DNA of 64,000 nt from Entoloma clypeatum (lineage: Eukaryota > Basidiomycota > Agaricomycetes > Agaricales > Entolomataceae): positions 1,736,001 to 1,800,000 of the forward strand of contig OY751494.1 of NCBI GenBank assembly GCA_963565915.1. The letters run 5' to 3'. The notes below the pieces were generated by a model. That model saw only the letters and a program-made list of their open reading frames with translations, was not told where the DNA came from and did no database searches. The translations under genes and the position numbers were made by a program. Positions 33,208 to 45,720 of this stretch are shown here, piece by piece. How positions within the stretch are numbered: position 1 is the stretch's first letter; each line of letters opens with the position of its first letter.

Positions 33208-36200
33208 ATGAGCAAACAAACACCTGACCTCGCAAGTTCACCTCGTCTCCTCTCGACAGTCATTGCGACGTGGCTGCGTTGCTTCGCACCCGCTTCTCCG
33301 ACGGCCATGGACGTAGTAGCAAGTGTCAGGGGTTATTTGGCTGCCTGGTCAAGAGGTGGTGAATCCGACTGGTGCGTTTCTCGTTCCTTCACATGCCCTC
33401 CAAACGTTGAGCTTGTGGCGTAGTCGGAATTCCCTCTTCGCCCCGCATTGCAACCCCTCCGATCCAAGCTGCGTAGACACCTTAACTACGGCATATCATA
33501 CCCTGTTGTCTTCGGTTCTCCAAACGTGGTCACCGAAACACATTCTCCCCCCAACTGCTTTCTTGGACTTCGTTCAATCGGTCCTCAGATCGCTTCCTTC
33601 TTCCTCCTCCTCCGGCCCGAGTAGCTTAACAAATGCGGCCATATTTGGGGAGTCATTGGTGGACATGATTTGGTCTATTGACGCGGAGCTGGATGAAGTA
33701 CTGGCAGACGCCAAAACAGCTTTAGCCGCGTGTGATGAGCAGGTAGGCGCAGCAAACGGCAACGTGTCCGCTGTCTTTTCGAAAGCGCGCAAAGCGAAGC
33801 TGGATGCGGAGAGGGACAAGGATACCATTCAACTCATCGTGAAAAAGCTCCTGGTGCGAACCCTTCATGTTTTCCTGCAACCGTCCGCTCAACGCATTCA
33901 AATAGGAATGTGGATTAATCAATCCAGATTTCTGTCGGGAGAGATTGGACTCAGCAGTGTTGGCAAGCGTCGGCTTATTCTCAGACAAGGCTTCATTAGA
34001 CAAGAAGGAGATTAGGACGAAAACCGGGTTATTGTGCGTCTCAGATTTCATGTCTTGCTATGGTATTCTCTAACAATTTACACTTAAGTTACAAGCAAAA
34101 CAAGTTCAACCTTCTCCGCGAGCAGTCCGAAGGTTACAGCAAGCTTACCGCCGAGTTGACAAGCAGTCTTGGTCCATCCCATGCACCAGCCACTGGGCTT
34201 CCGACAGAGTCTTATTCTGCCATAGCAGACCGGGCTCGGCCGGTGTGGGAGAAAGTCATTAGCCTTATAGGCTACTTTGACCTCGACCCCAACAGAGCCC
34301 TCGACATCATTCTCGATGTCCTTTCGGTTCATTTGACAACACACTATAGCTTTTTCATCGCCTTGTTGTCGTTTTCTCCATGGTCGGGTTCCTACCGTCT
34401 CCCAAGCCCAGATGACAGCAGTGACATCGTGGTTGATCTTCCTCCGGGGTCGTTCAAGGATAAGAGTTTGGACGAAATCCTTACTCTTACTGATAGCCGA
34501 ACCACATCTGTTCCTCCTAGCACTTCCCCACGCGTTCTTGCACAAGTTTTGGGATTTAAATTTGCCTATTATCAAGTAAGTCTGAGCTATTCATTCTCCA
34601 TAGCAAATTTAAACGAAACCACATTGAAGTCCCCCGAGGTCACTGAGCCAACACCAAGGAATCTATATCTCACCGCTGCAATATTGATCCGTGAAGGTTT
34701 CATCACCTTGGAAGACCTCTACCCACACGTATGAGTTCCCTATCTTCATTCTCGTATCTTCATGACTGGTGTGTAGATCTCGCCCGAGGACCAAGAAATG
34801 GACAACCTTCGCAAGGACTATGTTGCCAATGTCCAATCGAGAATAGCCGGTGCCAGGGTCAGCCAATTGGCAATGGCGGCGCCGCTCGAATCTGCTGGGT
34901 CAGTCTCGTCGCAGCCAAAGGCCAAGTCTTCGACTCCGCCAGAAATCAAAAAGGCGCCCGAAGCCAAAGACCTCAACCAAAAAGTTGGACTTCTCACTGC
35001 TCTCCTTGCTATCGGCGCTCTTAAACCCGCTTTCGTCATCCTTTCCAAATTCCCGTGGCTGGTCGACATGAGACCTGAAATCGCTGACCTCATGATCCGA
35101 ATCATGAAAGTTTCCCTGTCTGACCTCTATGAATCGACGTTGGTCACAAAGGAGCGTAATCCAAGTTTTACTCAGCCTCGCGCTCGTTATGGAACATCCG
35201 GCGTAGTTTCTCCTCCTCCTCGGAAACCTCTCTTGACGCTCTGGGCACCTACGCCTCCAAGCACAAGCACAACAGACTTTGTCTTTTTCTTCCCCGACTG
35301 GCGCCAGCAGGTGCCGATTTGTACCTGCTTGGAGGACTTACGAGATGTGATGGAACCATTGATGAAATTTACTGGACTACACATATCACGCGAACCTCTG
35401 TTCCTTACCAAATTTTTACGCCTCGGACGTCTACACTTACAGTCTACGGTATTTCCTGTTCATCGTTTCCTTTGAACCTCATTCTCAATATCTTGTAGAT
35501 GCCGATTGATCCTGTAACCAAGAGACCTGTCGGGGAGCCTGATCCCGAGGATCCCATTCGCTTGTTTTGGTTCAAGATTCTTAGAGTGTTTCTTTTGCCG
35601 GCGCTGCCTTTGATCCGAGGTAATGCTGTTTGTGCAGTCGAAGTGTGGAATATCATCCGGCAATACGAGACGACGGCGCGCTGGCGTTTGTACGGTGAAT
35701 GGAAGACAACAGTGTACAAGTCTCACCCGGAGCTGCGTATCCGTTTTGTTCAGGCCGACAGAGAGTCAAAAGGCATTCTTCGTCGTCTTGCTCACAATAC
35801 GATTGACTCGTTGTCTGGCACTGTTGCCAAATTGGCCCATTCGAATCCTTGCATTTTCTTCACAAACGCGGTGAATCAGATCATGGCATACGACAATTTG
35901 GCGAATGTTGTCATCCAGGGATTGCGTTATGTCACGAATATGGGCTTCGATGTGCTGGTATTCATTATCCTCGATGCCCTCGCAAATCCACACAAGGAAA
36001 GGCTCAAAGATGACGGAGTGAATACAACGGACTGGCTCCAAAGTGAGCCTTCCTTTTCATTCTCTTGTGAATCTTATTGAACGATCCCTGCAGGTCTTGC
36101 TTCCTTTACCGGAATGCTGTTCAGGCGTTACAGCGCCGATCTGACACCCGTTCTGAAGTATGTCGTGCATCAACTTCACAATGGGCAGACGACGGAGCTT

Positions 36201-39200
36201 GTGGTACTACGGGAGTTGATCTGGAAGATGGCTGGGATTGAGCCCCTCCCAAGTTTATCAGATGCTCAAGTCGCTGCAATGGCCGGAGGGCCAGTTCTTC
36301 GGATAGAATCAGTCGCTTCGGCAACGCGTGGTGCTCGGCTGGATCCAGGAGACGCCGTTCTCAAAGGACCTCATCGACTTGGTAGGGGCTTGATCGAGTC
36401 AGGTCTGGCGTTGCCTCTCCTTATTCAGGTCGCCCAGCAACGACAAGCGTGCGTTTTCAGGGCTCCAGATACCCATCTCAAGTCTCTCGCAAGTCTCTAT
36501 GATACGGTCAGTTATTCAGGGAGAACTATCGAAGCACACGCGTAACCGCCTTTCGTACTCAGACCCACGGTGTTTTGCTGCAATATCTGGAGCTTCTCAC
36601 GTCACCTACCGTGATTTCTCCCCAGGATTACGCGAACAAGGTCCTGCCTTCCATTGGGGAACTCGGGGTGGTGTATGGAATCTGCGCACCGATATGTATG
36701 CAAGTTATTCGACCTGTTCTCCACGAGTCGCTCTTGGTTTGTTACATCCCCCGCCCGCTCTGTTGCGCTCGTTTAATCGACCATGAACTCTAGAAGTCGG
36801 CATTGGCCATGCAGAAACAAGAGCAGTCCGCCGCCGAAGAAGCAGAGAAACGGCTGAAGGCAGCTTTGACGGCTAAACGGGAGCCTTCAGCTGCTTCTCG
36901 TGTGGCTTCACCGAGCCTTGGCAGTCAGACTGTCGCCGATGCCCCTAGCGAATTCAAACCTCGCGTTGAAGAACTATCATCAACGACACAAGAGGACAAT
37001 GGGATGGAAGTAGAGCAGAATAGCCTTGTGGCAACCCCACTTGTGCCTGAGGTTGGTTCATTCGATGACCCTTTTTACCCATCAGCTCATTTTTGGTTAG
37101 TCTCCATGGCTTCCCGAGCTCTCTGCCTTGTTCGAGGACATCAAGCAGATTGCGCCAGGAAATTCTTATGATATCATTGGGCGAGTATCATCATCCAAAC
37201 TTCGAGAGCTTCTTCTCATCCATATCAGCCCAGGGTTCTATGTCACATTCTGGCAGCTCTCTACGTATGATTTATCTCCGCCATCGGCAAGATATGACGA
37301 GGAAGGAGCAGCACTATTAAGTCTAAGTCGTCAAGAAGACCAAAAATACAATGCAGCGGACCGCTCAGGAGATCGAATTCGACGATCTACAGCCACTTCG
37401 CATCGCACACGACGAGAACGATATCTCAACACCGCCATGCAACTGACCCAAGAGCTGAAGGAGCAGACGGCATCCCGTGCATTTACGTTAAAGCGTCTGG
37501 CTCGCGAAAAGCAACACTGGTTCTCGCATTGTATGGCCTTCATGCACTTCCTCTGAGCATAATCTAAACCCCCTGCTTAGCTCCTAAAGCACAGACGCTC
37601 ATCGGTTCCGTCATTGAACATTGTCTACAACCCCGATGTCTTCTCTCTCCGATGGACGCCGATTTTTGTGCACAATTTATCAAGATCTTACATACACAAG
37701 GGACTCCAGGATTCCATACTTTGTTGTGTTATGATAAGGTGGGATCCACAGACAGCCATATATTCTGACAGTCTTTCTAATATGCATCTCCTCAAAGCTC
37801 CTTGGGGACCACGTGAAGGTTGTCTTGTTCTCTTGCAGCGAATATGAAGCCCACAACTATGGTATGTTGCCTTTTTGGGGGTTGCAGTTTCAACAAGTAA
37901 CATTTCATAGGTCGATTTTTGTCGGGGATTCTGTCTGACTTGTACAAATGGCACCTGGATGAACAGCTCTATCTAACAGACAACCGAACTAAAGTGGGTG
38001 GCAAAGCCATCTATCATCCCGGTATGCAACGCGGGTGGATGAATAGGCCAATTACTTTGGACCTTCTTCTCGACTGGGCCGGACTACNNNNNNNNNNNNN
38101 NNNNNNNNNNNNNNNNNNNNNNNNNNNNNNNNNNNNNNNNNNNNNNNNNNNNNNNNNNNNNNNNNNNNNNNNNNNNNNNNNNNNNNNNNNNNNNNNNNNN
38201 NNNNNNNNNNNNNNNNNNNNNNNNNNNNNNNNNNNNNNNNNNNNNNNNNNNNNNNNNNNNNNNNNNNNNNNNNNNNNNNNNNNNNNNGTAATGGATTGTC
38301 TTCAGCTATTCTGCGGGTTTGAAGAAAAGGGAAGCTCTATGGGCAATGCCAAAGCTCAAGGCACGTCATTTCTTGATCCTTACCTTCTCTACAAGCGCTG
38401 ATTCTAGACTTCTCGTAGGTCCCGCAAGCGGCAACAGTGTCTCCCAAATCATTACCCTCGGATCGAGCAAGCGATAAAGCTCGTACGAGTGCACCCCCTC
38501 CAACGGGACCAAGCTCTCATAGTGGCGATGGACGCCGTGCAACAGCAACATCTACCGCGAATCCACCGTCTGGGCCACGTTCCCAATTATCAAATGCAGG
38601 ACAATCCAATGCTGATAAACCGGCCACCAATGGTTTAAGCTCTGCAAAGCTTGCCATGGAGAGGTATTGACACTCCCGAACTTAACTTGCTCCATTTCGC
38701 TGATTCTTTCATCAAGCATTCCACGACCTGAAGTTGTAAAACGAGTCCGAACTGAGAACAAAAACGGACAGTCGCCCAAACCGCCTGGTGATAATACAAC
38801 TTCGACGTCTGATACCATCAAGTCATCTGTGCCGCCGCACATGAATGAACATCGTAAAGACGATATAATGGTCGATTCACCACGTTCTCGGTATTCTAGT
38901 CCCACCAACGCGAGAGACTCCCCCCTTCCGCAATTCCCATCCACGATGAGCATGGAAACCCAGTCTCCTCATGGTCACCGTGGTGTAGAGGACAAATTAC
39001 CTCCTGCTATGCCACCACCCGCTGTCCCCAGCCAGACACTTTCGGCCCAAGAACTCAGAGAGACAGCAAAGCAGTCGATTGCTCGATCGGACAAGTTCGA
39101 GGCGGCACGCCCTGCTGCCCCCTCACCCCGCCTCAGATCCCCATCACCAACAAGCCGTCCTGGTACCCGCAACCCCAGTGTCGAAAGTCGCGGAAGCGGT

Positions 39201-40574
39201 GGCCGGTCACGTTCGGAGCGTGGAAACCCTGACGCTGAGCGAGATGAACGACGGGCTGAGCGCGAAAGTCGTCAAGATTCGCGAGATCATGGTGCCCTCA
39301 GCCGCCGCGATAGTCTCACCCACAACCGTGAGCGAGGCGGCCGCGAGCGTGTATCGACTCGGGACAGTGATAAAGACGGTGAAAGAGACAAGGACCGAGA
39401 TCGCGGCCGAGATCGGTATGGGGAGCGAGATAAAGATCGGGATAGGGATAGGGACACGGAAAGGGTGAGAGACCGTGAGAGGGATCGGGACAGGGACCGA
39501 GAGAGAGATAGACACCGTCGTGACGACAAGGATAGGGACAGGGATGGCCGGAAAGACCGCGATGCGATGAGAGGCCAGGTTCCTATGGCACCTGCGCACG
39601 AAGACCGCTTACTCCTCACCAGGCCAGACCCTGGCAGGCATCGGAATATGCAAGGTGAAGACGGACTTGGGAAAAGAAGACGACCCACGGATGACGAGGT
39701 AAGCGATCATCTGGCTCCAATGTGGTATGAACGATTCAAACGTGGCCCACCATAGCCCGAACGCAGTTCGAAACGTAGCTCACGTAAAGACGGACACCGG
39801 GATGATCGCGGCAGGAGACCCCCTGAGAAGGAGGGTCACGAACGAAACCGTGATTCTGAGAGGCGAAGGAAGGAACGCGAAGAGTCAGGTGAACATGAGT
39901 CCAGGTTACAAACGGCGTCTTCTTCTGAAAAGGTAATGGTGTCCTCCGCCTCGGTGGAGCTTGCAACACTAATTCCCTGAAATAGTTTGGAGACAAACGG
40001 ATAACACCTGACGGTCCATCGCCATCGTCATCGAAGATTCACCCACCGAGCGCTCCACGCGCCATGGCGTCTGGAGAGATGGTGAGACCAAGCAAGGCAG
40101 AGCCTTCGTCCGGGAGAGACCGTCATCGAGAACATCACACTCCGAATGCCGGCGCAGCGAGTTCAAGTGCGGTGTCCCAGTTGCACCCAGACGGAGGAGC
40201 ACAGATCGGTAGTCTCCAAGCCCGTATAGGCGGGAAAGAGGCACCACGATCTATGCCACCGATACCTCCCAACTCATATCGTTCTGAACTCCCAAGAAAG
40301 GAAGACGATCGCGATAGCAGGAAGCGGACAGCCACAGGTCTGACTATCTTATTCACCGTACTTTTGAATCGAGACTAACCTGTTTATGGCAGATCGTGAG
40401 CAGGACGCCCTCGAAACCACAGTCGGTCCGGGAGGCGAGCTCCTGCAAGCTCCCAAGCGTCTTCGTATCAACAGGAATCGGTACAATCCCCATACCAATA
40501 ATCACGCGCTGGCTCGAAAATTGCTCCCGATAGATCCTTCCGCTGGAGATAAGTCGCGCGGCCGGAAGGACTGA
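33208..40574 (+). CDS. THO2: THO complex subunit 2 (Tho2), interrupted by an assembly gap
   Basis: The large scaffold of the THO/TREX complex, coupling transcription elongation to mRNA export. The N-terminal region reads SVLQTWSPKHILPPTAFLDF, FGESLVDMIWSIDAELDEV and, over an intron, GLFYKQNKFNLLREQSEGYSK. The central Tho2 helical repeats include PIRLFWFKILRVFLLPALPL, NPCIFFTNAVNQIMAYDNLA and LRYVTNMGFDVLVFIILDAL. The C-terminal Tho2 domain is MDADFCAQFIKILHTQGTPGF, LCYDKLLGDHVKVVLFSCSE and FLSGILSDLYKWHLDEQLY, then runs into 200 Ns. After the gap the frame resumes as YSAGLKKREALWAMPKLKV and a long disordered tail of 600-700 residues, including an Arg-Asp repeat (39.2-39.6 kb). It ends KSRGRKD at 40574. 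More than a dozen introns; about 2,100 residues expected. Confidence 0.92.
38088..38287. other. Assembly gap (200 N)
   Basis: Exactly 200 undetermined bases inside THO2, between the codons for LLLDWAGL and those for YSAGLKKRE. By comparison with the family about 70-90 residues are missing, plus at least one intron whose acceptor (ending CTTCAG at 38305) lies after the gap. A round 200 suggests a scaffolding placeholder, so downstream coordinates may not be true distances. Confidence 0.97.
39350..39560 (+). repeat. Arg-Asp (RD/ERD) codon repeat in the THO2 tail
   Basis: An imperfect tandem repeat of hexamers of the type GATCGG/GACAGG/GATAGG encodes alternating Arg-Asp with Glu and Lys (RDRDRDTERVRDRERDRDRD). 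Such RD-rich segments occur in RNA-processing proteins and mediate weak multivalent contacts. It also creates a misleading Arg/Ser open frame on the minus strand (39287-39688). Confidence 0.85.
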
Positions 40575-40748
40575 CTGCTCAAAGCCTTTTTTTCAAAAGT
40601 GGCGTATCTCTCTTGTTCCGTAGTTGTTCCGTTCTATCAATATGAATGTAATAACATGTTGAAATAGTGATAATATTAGTGACTACTGCACAAAACGGCA
40701 CGGCACATGCCCCTGCAAGTTGAATTGTTGGCGCGGGTATATGTATAT

Positions 40749-41846
40749 TCATTTCTTTATGAGGGTCAGGAACTCTTCACGAGTCTTTTGCTGCGTCCGG
40801 AAACATCCGAGCATGCAAGATGTCACGGTTATGGATCCTGGCTTTTGCACTCCACGCATCGTCATGCACATATGACTTCATAGGATGTCAAATGAGCTGG
40901 ACTTGGGGAGCTGTACACTCACGTTGCCTCCATCACAACTGCGACCCCTCGGGGCTTGATTGCCTCTTGAACGGCAATGGCAACCTGTTTGGTCAGGCGC
41001 TCTTGTACTTGGAGACGACGACTGAAAGTTTCCGCTATTCTGGCCAACTTGGACAACCCGAGAACAAGTTGGTTAGGGATATAAGCGATAGCAATCTAGC
41101 GGGATGGTGTTATTCACTCAGGACATTAAGGGGAACGAACAACAATAGAAGAAAGACGCCCACTTTGCCGGTGAATGGCACAAGGTGGTGTTCGCACAAG
41201 CTGGAGATATCGATGTCTTTCACGAGGACCATTTCGTCATGGTTTTCGGCGAAGATAGCATCGTTGATGACGTCTTTGAATTGCAGTCAAATTTATCAAA
41301 AGGGTCGATCCGTGGATAAGGTGCTGACCTGCCAGTCTTTCTTCATAGCCCCGCGTCATCCACATGAGAGCCTGGGCATAGCGCTCCGGGGTTTTGACGA
41401 GGCCTTCACGATCTGGATCCTCGCCGATGCATTCGAGGATTATGCGCACCGCAGCAGCCATCTTCTCTTCGCGGACGCGTTTTTCATCTGGTGTGGCAGT
41501 AAGGCGTGAAATGGTTGATTTTGCTGTGATAGAGTATGGGAAATTTGGAGCAGGCACTGTCAAGGGACGACTTGCCTGGCCAGCCAAGGCCATTGGGATC
41601 AGGGACTACATTGGCGAGGTCATAAATGGATCCTGGATTATTCGGGTCAGCAGGCAACTGGGGACTGGATATCCCGGACTTTCGGAAGCCGTAGTCATCC
41701 CTTGAATGGGGAGTTCTTGGAACAACGCTTGCTAGCTGGGGCCTGTAGTCGCTATGATCGAGATCGGAGGGGACGGCGGAGGACTGGCGGGTGGCGAGCT
41801 GGTGAAGAGTGTCGGACAAGAGGGCAACATGGTCCGAAGATGACAT
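40749..41846 (-). CDS. FOL2: GTP cyclohydrolase I
   Basis: This enzyme converts GTP to 7,8-dihydroneopterin triphosphate, the first step of folate (and tetrahydrobiopterin) synthesis. The N-terminal extension [21 protein letters not shown] up to about residue 75 is family-variable. The core begins [44 protein letters not shown] and continues after an intron with [37 protein letters not shown], carrying the zinc ligands Cys and His-His. Next comes [20 protein letters not shown], then [15 protein letters not shown] and, after a last intron, [13 protein letters not shown] with the third zinc Cys. Stop TGA is 40749-40751. About 275 residues, complete. The upstream GTG at 41867 is in frame but not needed; ATG 41846 is preferred. 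Confidence 0.96.
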
Positions 41847-42169
41847 GGGGAAAGGGAAAGGGCGCACGTGGCCGAGAAAGGCAAGTCGATCCTGAATATG
41901 TTTTTTATTGTCGATTCCTCAGTGATCCTGCTTTGATCCTTCCCATCTACATATGGTTATTTGAAAGACTTCCGCTCGTCTGACATCTGGGTCGCTGATG
42001 CCTAATGGCGCATAACCCGGTACAGCCCTCCCCAATGTCCCCACTTGGCCTCTGCACTGCATCAACAGTCACGGCGAGCGGCGATGGAAAACTGCCGGTT
42101 CTCTATATTAATGAACTTGACTGTTCATCTCGACAGTCCCCGTCATAATTTCCTGAGAATCTATTTCTC
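41847..42169. other. Divergent region between GTP cyclohydrolase I and the ABC transporter
   Basis: About 320 bp holding both promoters, with a CACGTG site at 41865-41870 directly before the cyclohydrolase start. No coding sequence or repeat seen. Confidence 0.5.
41865..41870. promoter_or_regulatory. CACGTG E-box just upstream of GTP cyclohydrolase I
   Basis: CACGTG 18 bp before the start codon of the cyclohydrolase gene, in the context GCGCACGTGGCC. Its closeness to the ATG would place it in or near the 5' leader, which weakens a promoter role. Confidence 0.25.
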
Positions 42170-44903
42170 ATGCACCAGCCTTCTTACTATGCCGATATGT
42201 GCCAGCGGCTGAACAGCCATATGCTTCTCTTTCCTGACTTGCCCAAGTTTTCACGCAAACCCACTGCAAAGGAAAACCGGGCCTCGGACACACTGGATGA
42301 CCCATCGGAAAGACCAAAATCAGTCTATGATGTCTGGCTTGCCTCCAGAAAAATCCCTGGTCAGGATGGCGCATACCTCGTTCCAGGAGCCCAACGGCGA
42401 CTCAGCTATATCAATGCCCGTCTCGCACTGAGCGCAGCTGTCCAAAACTGTGTTTTCGATTTTGTATGTCCTGGTGTGTCCAAAAAGTGGCCGCTTTGAT
42501 TTGACGTGTCACCCATAAATCAGCTTGGTTCCCTCTGGCGACTCAACCCAGTGCGAACGACTCTCATGATGTCCCTGAATATTGTTCGCAGTCTTTTTCC
42601 CGCTTTCCGAGGATATTCTCAGGTACGCAAATACGCTTCCATGTTTTTTTCCCTGTCTCACGCCGCAGACAGGCAATGATCATTGACGAGGTTTGCCACG
42701 AAACGTAACTTTTCTTCTTGGCTGCTGATGGTCTCCCAGTTGCAAAACTCAATTGCTTCAGGCAATTTCACATGGCCTCGCATGGTACGCTTGATCGCTA
42801 CGGAACTCCTTCGCAGAGGCATTGAAGGTTTGCTCGACTCTTTCTCGTAAGATCTTGTCTTTGTGCCTGACGATCCGTAATTGATGGCGCATTTTCGTCA
42901 TTGGTGGTGCATAGTTCGTCTAATGAACATGTTGTCTCGGAGTCAGCCAGATTCTTTGTGGAGTACCAACAGCTGGCGCATCGTGTCAAACTGGATGTGC
43001 CCACTTTGTCAGATCCGGTAGTGCGCGACCTTCTCCAGGAGTCGGACCTTTTTGCCCGATCATTCAGTGGCTCTGGATTTGGCCTTCTTTCGCCTCTCGA
43101 CTTCATCCGGATATTGTCCCTCGTCACGGAGATCGTTTCCCACATAATTCTGGTCATTTCGCTGACACGCGGCATCACTCACCTGGGGGTTTTGCTCTTG
43201 TCGATACTTTCTGCTCTCCTACCATTCCTGATCAGCTGGTGCAATCTTTCTCGACATGAACCTGAACCACTGTATAGCGCGAGCGAAGCTCGAGCAGCAG
43301 AACGTCACGAGCGAATGCGGAACTTGGCGTACAGTGACGTTCACCGTCCAGAAATTGCACTTTTTGGCTTGGGGGATTGGATACTAGAGTCCTGGTCTAG
43401 TGCGCGGAAGATCATATTAGCCTCGGAACAGCCCAATTCACTACAAGACTCATCGCTCATATCACAACTCAACCTTTCTGATTTTTTATTCGCCCTACAT
43501 AATGTTAGTGCCTTCTCCGGTTTTTCTCCAGACCCAAATCCTGATAAACCTCAGATACCTCTCGTTCTATTGATGCAAAGTTCCTCGGCCACGCTGGGGT
43601 CATTGACACTGTACCGCGGCTCTATTCAATGTGTGATATATGCTTGTGGGAATCTTGTTACGACGACCCGAATGGTCTTTCAAGGCATTTTTCTCATGTC
43701 GGCCTTTTGCGCAAGCATGACAATGAAGCCGCGGCTCCAACCACAGGACGACGCCCGAGCGCCCTACAAGTCCTTGTCGGGCGGCATCAGCATAGTAGCC
43801 AGGTCAGATATATTTCTTCGAAGAAAATTCTCACTAAAACTGAATGGACCTTTTGCCAAGAGGTCTCTCGTATACTTACCCCGGAAGTAGTGAACCTGCG
43901 TTGAGGAATGTCAATTTAAAAGTCACACCAGGTGAAAGCCTTGCTATCGTTGGATTTAATGGCTCTGGTGCGTAACCTGGTTTCCAGCAGTAACGATTTA
44001 CCCACATCGCTTGCTCCTTGATGTATCACAGGAAAATCGACCCTTGCCAAAGTCCTTCTCCGAATCATTGATTTTGACGAGGGATCTCTCCGAGTCAACG
44101 GTGTCGACATCCGGCGATACAACCCCGATGAATATCACTCGCACCTCACTGCGGTGTTCCAGGGCTTCTCTAAATTCAATGCTTCCGTGATGGAGAATGT
44201 CGGAGTTGGATCTGTCGATAAGCTGACCCAAAGCTCCGCAATCAAAACAGCTATCCATCTGGCCAAGGCTGACGGCGTGATCGAGTCCCTGCCTCATGGG
44301 TTGCAGACGACGCTAGATACCGCGGGCTTTGAAGCCCTTTCATACCCCGGGATGAGGAGTCCGTCACCGTCCTCCTCGTTTCAGCAGCACCACGGTTTAT
44401 CTGGGGGTGAGGTATGTGAGAATAGTCTTCTCACCCACGTCCCTCAAACAGCTCCATCATGACAGTGGCAACGGATCGCTATTGCTCGTGCCTTCATGAG
44501 AGCGAGCCAATCGGAGGTTGACCTTCTCTTATTCGATGAACCGGTACGGACAACGCCCTGACAAAGGACAAAATAACAGTTAATTTTATTTCTCCTTTTC
44601 CACCGTAGACATCTTCTCTGGATTCTCATGCGCAAAACCAAATATTCAACACTATCGACAAGATTTCGAGATCTCCTTCAGGGGAAAAAGTGAAGTCTGT
44701 AATATTCATAACACACCGGCTTTCGACGGCCCGTCGGGCAGACAAGATTGCCATGATGGAAAACGGAGTAAACATTTCCGCCCAGATCGACATTTCTCAT
44801 CATCGCTGATTTGTTCCTCTAGACAATATCTGAATTTGGATCACATCAAGAGCTTATGGCGAGAAATGGCTCCTACGCCGCTTTATATAATGCATCCATC
44901 TAG
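42170..44903 (+). CDS. ABC half-transporter (ABCB/exporter-like)
   Basis: A transmembrane domain followed by one nucleotide-binding domain. The N-terminus MHQPSYYADMCQRLNSHML lacks an obvious targeting signal. Membrane segments include LSLVTEIVSHIILVISLTRG then LGVLLLSILSALLPFLIS. The NBD reads GLSYTYPGSSEPALRNV (A-loop), VGFNGSGKSTLAKVL (Walker A, joined across an intron near 43970-44031), TAVFQGFSKFN (Q-loop), LSGGEWQRIAIARA (signature, joined across 44412-44466), DLLLFDEPTSSLD (Walker B and D-loop, joined near 44544-44608) and FITHRLSTARRADKI (H-loop). All catalytic motifs are intact. The insertion between helical subdomain and signature (SYPGMRSPSPSSSFQQHH) is long and Ser-rich. About 720 residues; stop TAG 44901-44903. 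Substrate unknown. Confidence 0.88.
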
Positions 44904-44954
44904 TGTACAACTAATTGATAGAGTCGTAGTTAGAAAGACTTCATGTATCGATAT

Positions 44955-44980
44955 TGGATGACTTCCCGTAAGGTTTAGAA
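44955..44980 (+). repeat. Left terminal inverted repeat of MITE-like element
   Basis: 26 bp, TGGATGACTTCCCG followed by TAAGGTTTAGAA. Its reverse complement recurs at 45652-45677 with a single mismatch (position 7). Confidence 0.8.
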
Positions 44981-45126
44981 TCCTAGATTATTTTCTAAAT
45001 CGATAAGCGAGCGGAGTCTGAATAATATAGGTCTAGGTTTCCAAACCATAAACACTTTTTTCATCAAGGCCAATAAATCCAGCAAAATTGTTGTGCCGTT
45101 TCACCGAGATCACGTGTTAACAGTTC

Positions 45127-45322
45127 CAGAGTGATGAAGCATGTCTGTAGGTGGGTTCATGACATTTCTCAACTTGTTGAGTATTGAGAAACCATTTTAT
45201 AGATAGTATGTACTCGTTGCGCACATTTCTTTCATAGCGTGTCTGGTTGGAGAGTCCTGACACGGGGTTTAGCAGAGTCATTGAAGCATATGGGCTGAAT
45301 GTAGGCTGGTTCATGGCTTTCC
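45127..45322. repeat. Degenerate direct repeat inside the MITE-like element
   Basis: Two related units, 45127-45170 and 45273-45322, share CAGAGT, TGAAGCAT, TGTAGG and GGTTCATG in the same order, 146 bp apart. Similarity is imperfect, with about 6 bp of insertion in the second unit. Confidence 0.45.
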
Positions 45323-45651
45323 AGCTAAGGAAGATCATCTTAAGGTGCTATAAGTATTTTCTGTGTCATATGGGACCTACTACGGGCATTGGAACAGGCT
45401 TTAGCTATCGACAATAGGGAATGTCGAGCATCGCCATCAAGAGCGAGATCAGGAACTGGGGTCGCGGGCGATGAATATGCTGACAAACATTTAGAAACAT
45501 AGAATTTGAACTAGATGAGGGGGGGGGGCATGTGTTCCAGATTAAAAGTCTAGAAGAGGGTGCAGTTCAAAGTCCGATGACAGGTGCGACCCATTTGGCA
45601 AGCGTGATCTCGGCTAACCTCGCTTAACTGGTTTAGAATCAATATCTACGT

Positions 45652-45677
45652 TTCTAAACCTTACGGGAAGGCATCCA
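45652..45677 (-). repeat. Right terminal inverted repeat of MITE-like element
   Basis: 26 bp, TTCTAAACCTTACGGG followed by AAGGCATCCA; inverted partner of 44955-44980. Confidence 0.8.
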
Positions 45678-45720
45678 TTTCCGACGTTCAATTGTACAAA
45701 CCCTATTGCAAATCGAGGAT

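Larger units (their letters stand above)
44955..45677. mobile_element. Non-autonomous DNA element (MITE-like) with 26-bp terminal inverted repeats
   Basis: The segment begins TGGATGACTTCCCGTAAGG (44955) and ends with the inverted copy at 45652-45677; the two 26-bp ends match at 25 of 26 positions, and weaker similarity continues inward for about 30 bp (TAGAT...AAGCGAG in both). The interior of roughly 670 bp is AT-rich, has no transposase frame, and holds a G10 run (45519-45528). No clear target-site duplication was found in the flanks (GATAT on the left, TTTCC on the right). Structure fits an old, internally deleted DNA transposon sitting between the ABC gene and the 3' end of PHO81. Confidence 0.72.

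Noticed and set aside
39287..39688. Minus-strand ORF rich in Ser/Arg/Leu (SLSLSLSR-type)
   Set aside because: It is the antisense image of the THO2 Arg-Asp repeat; low-complexity shadow.
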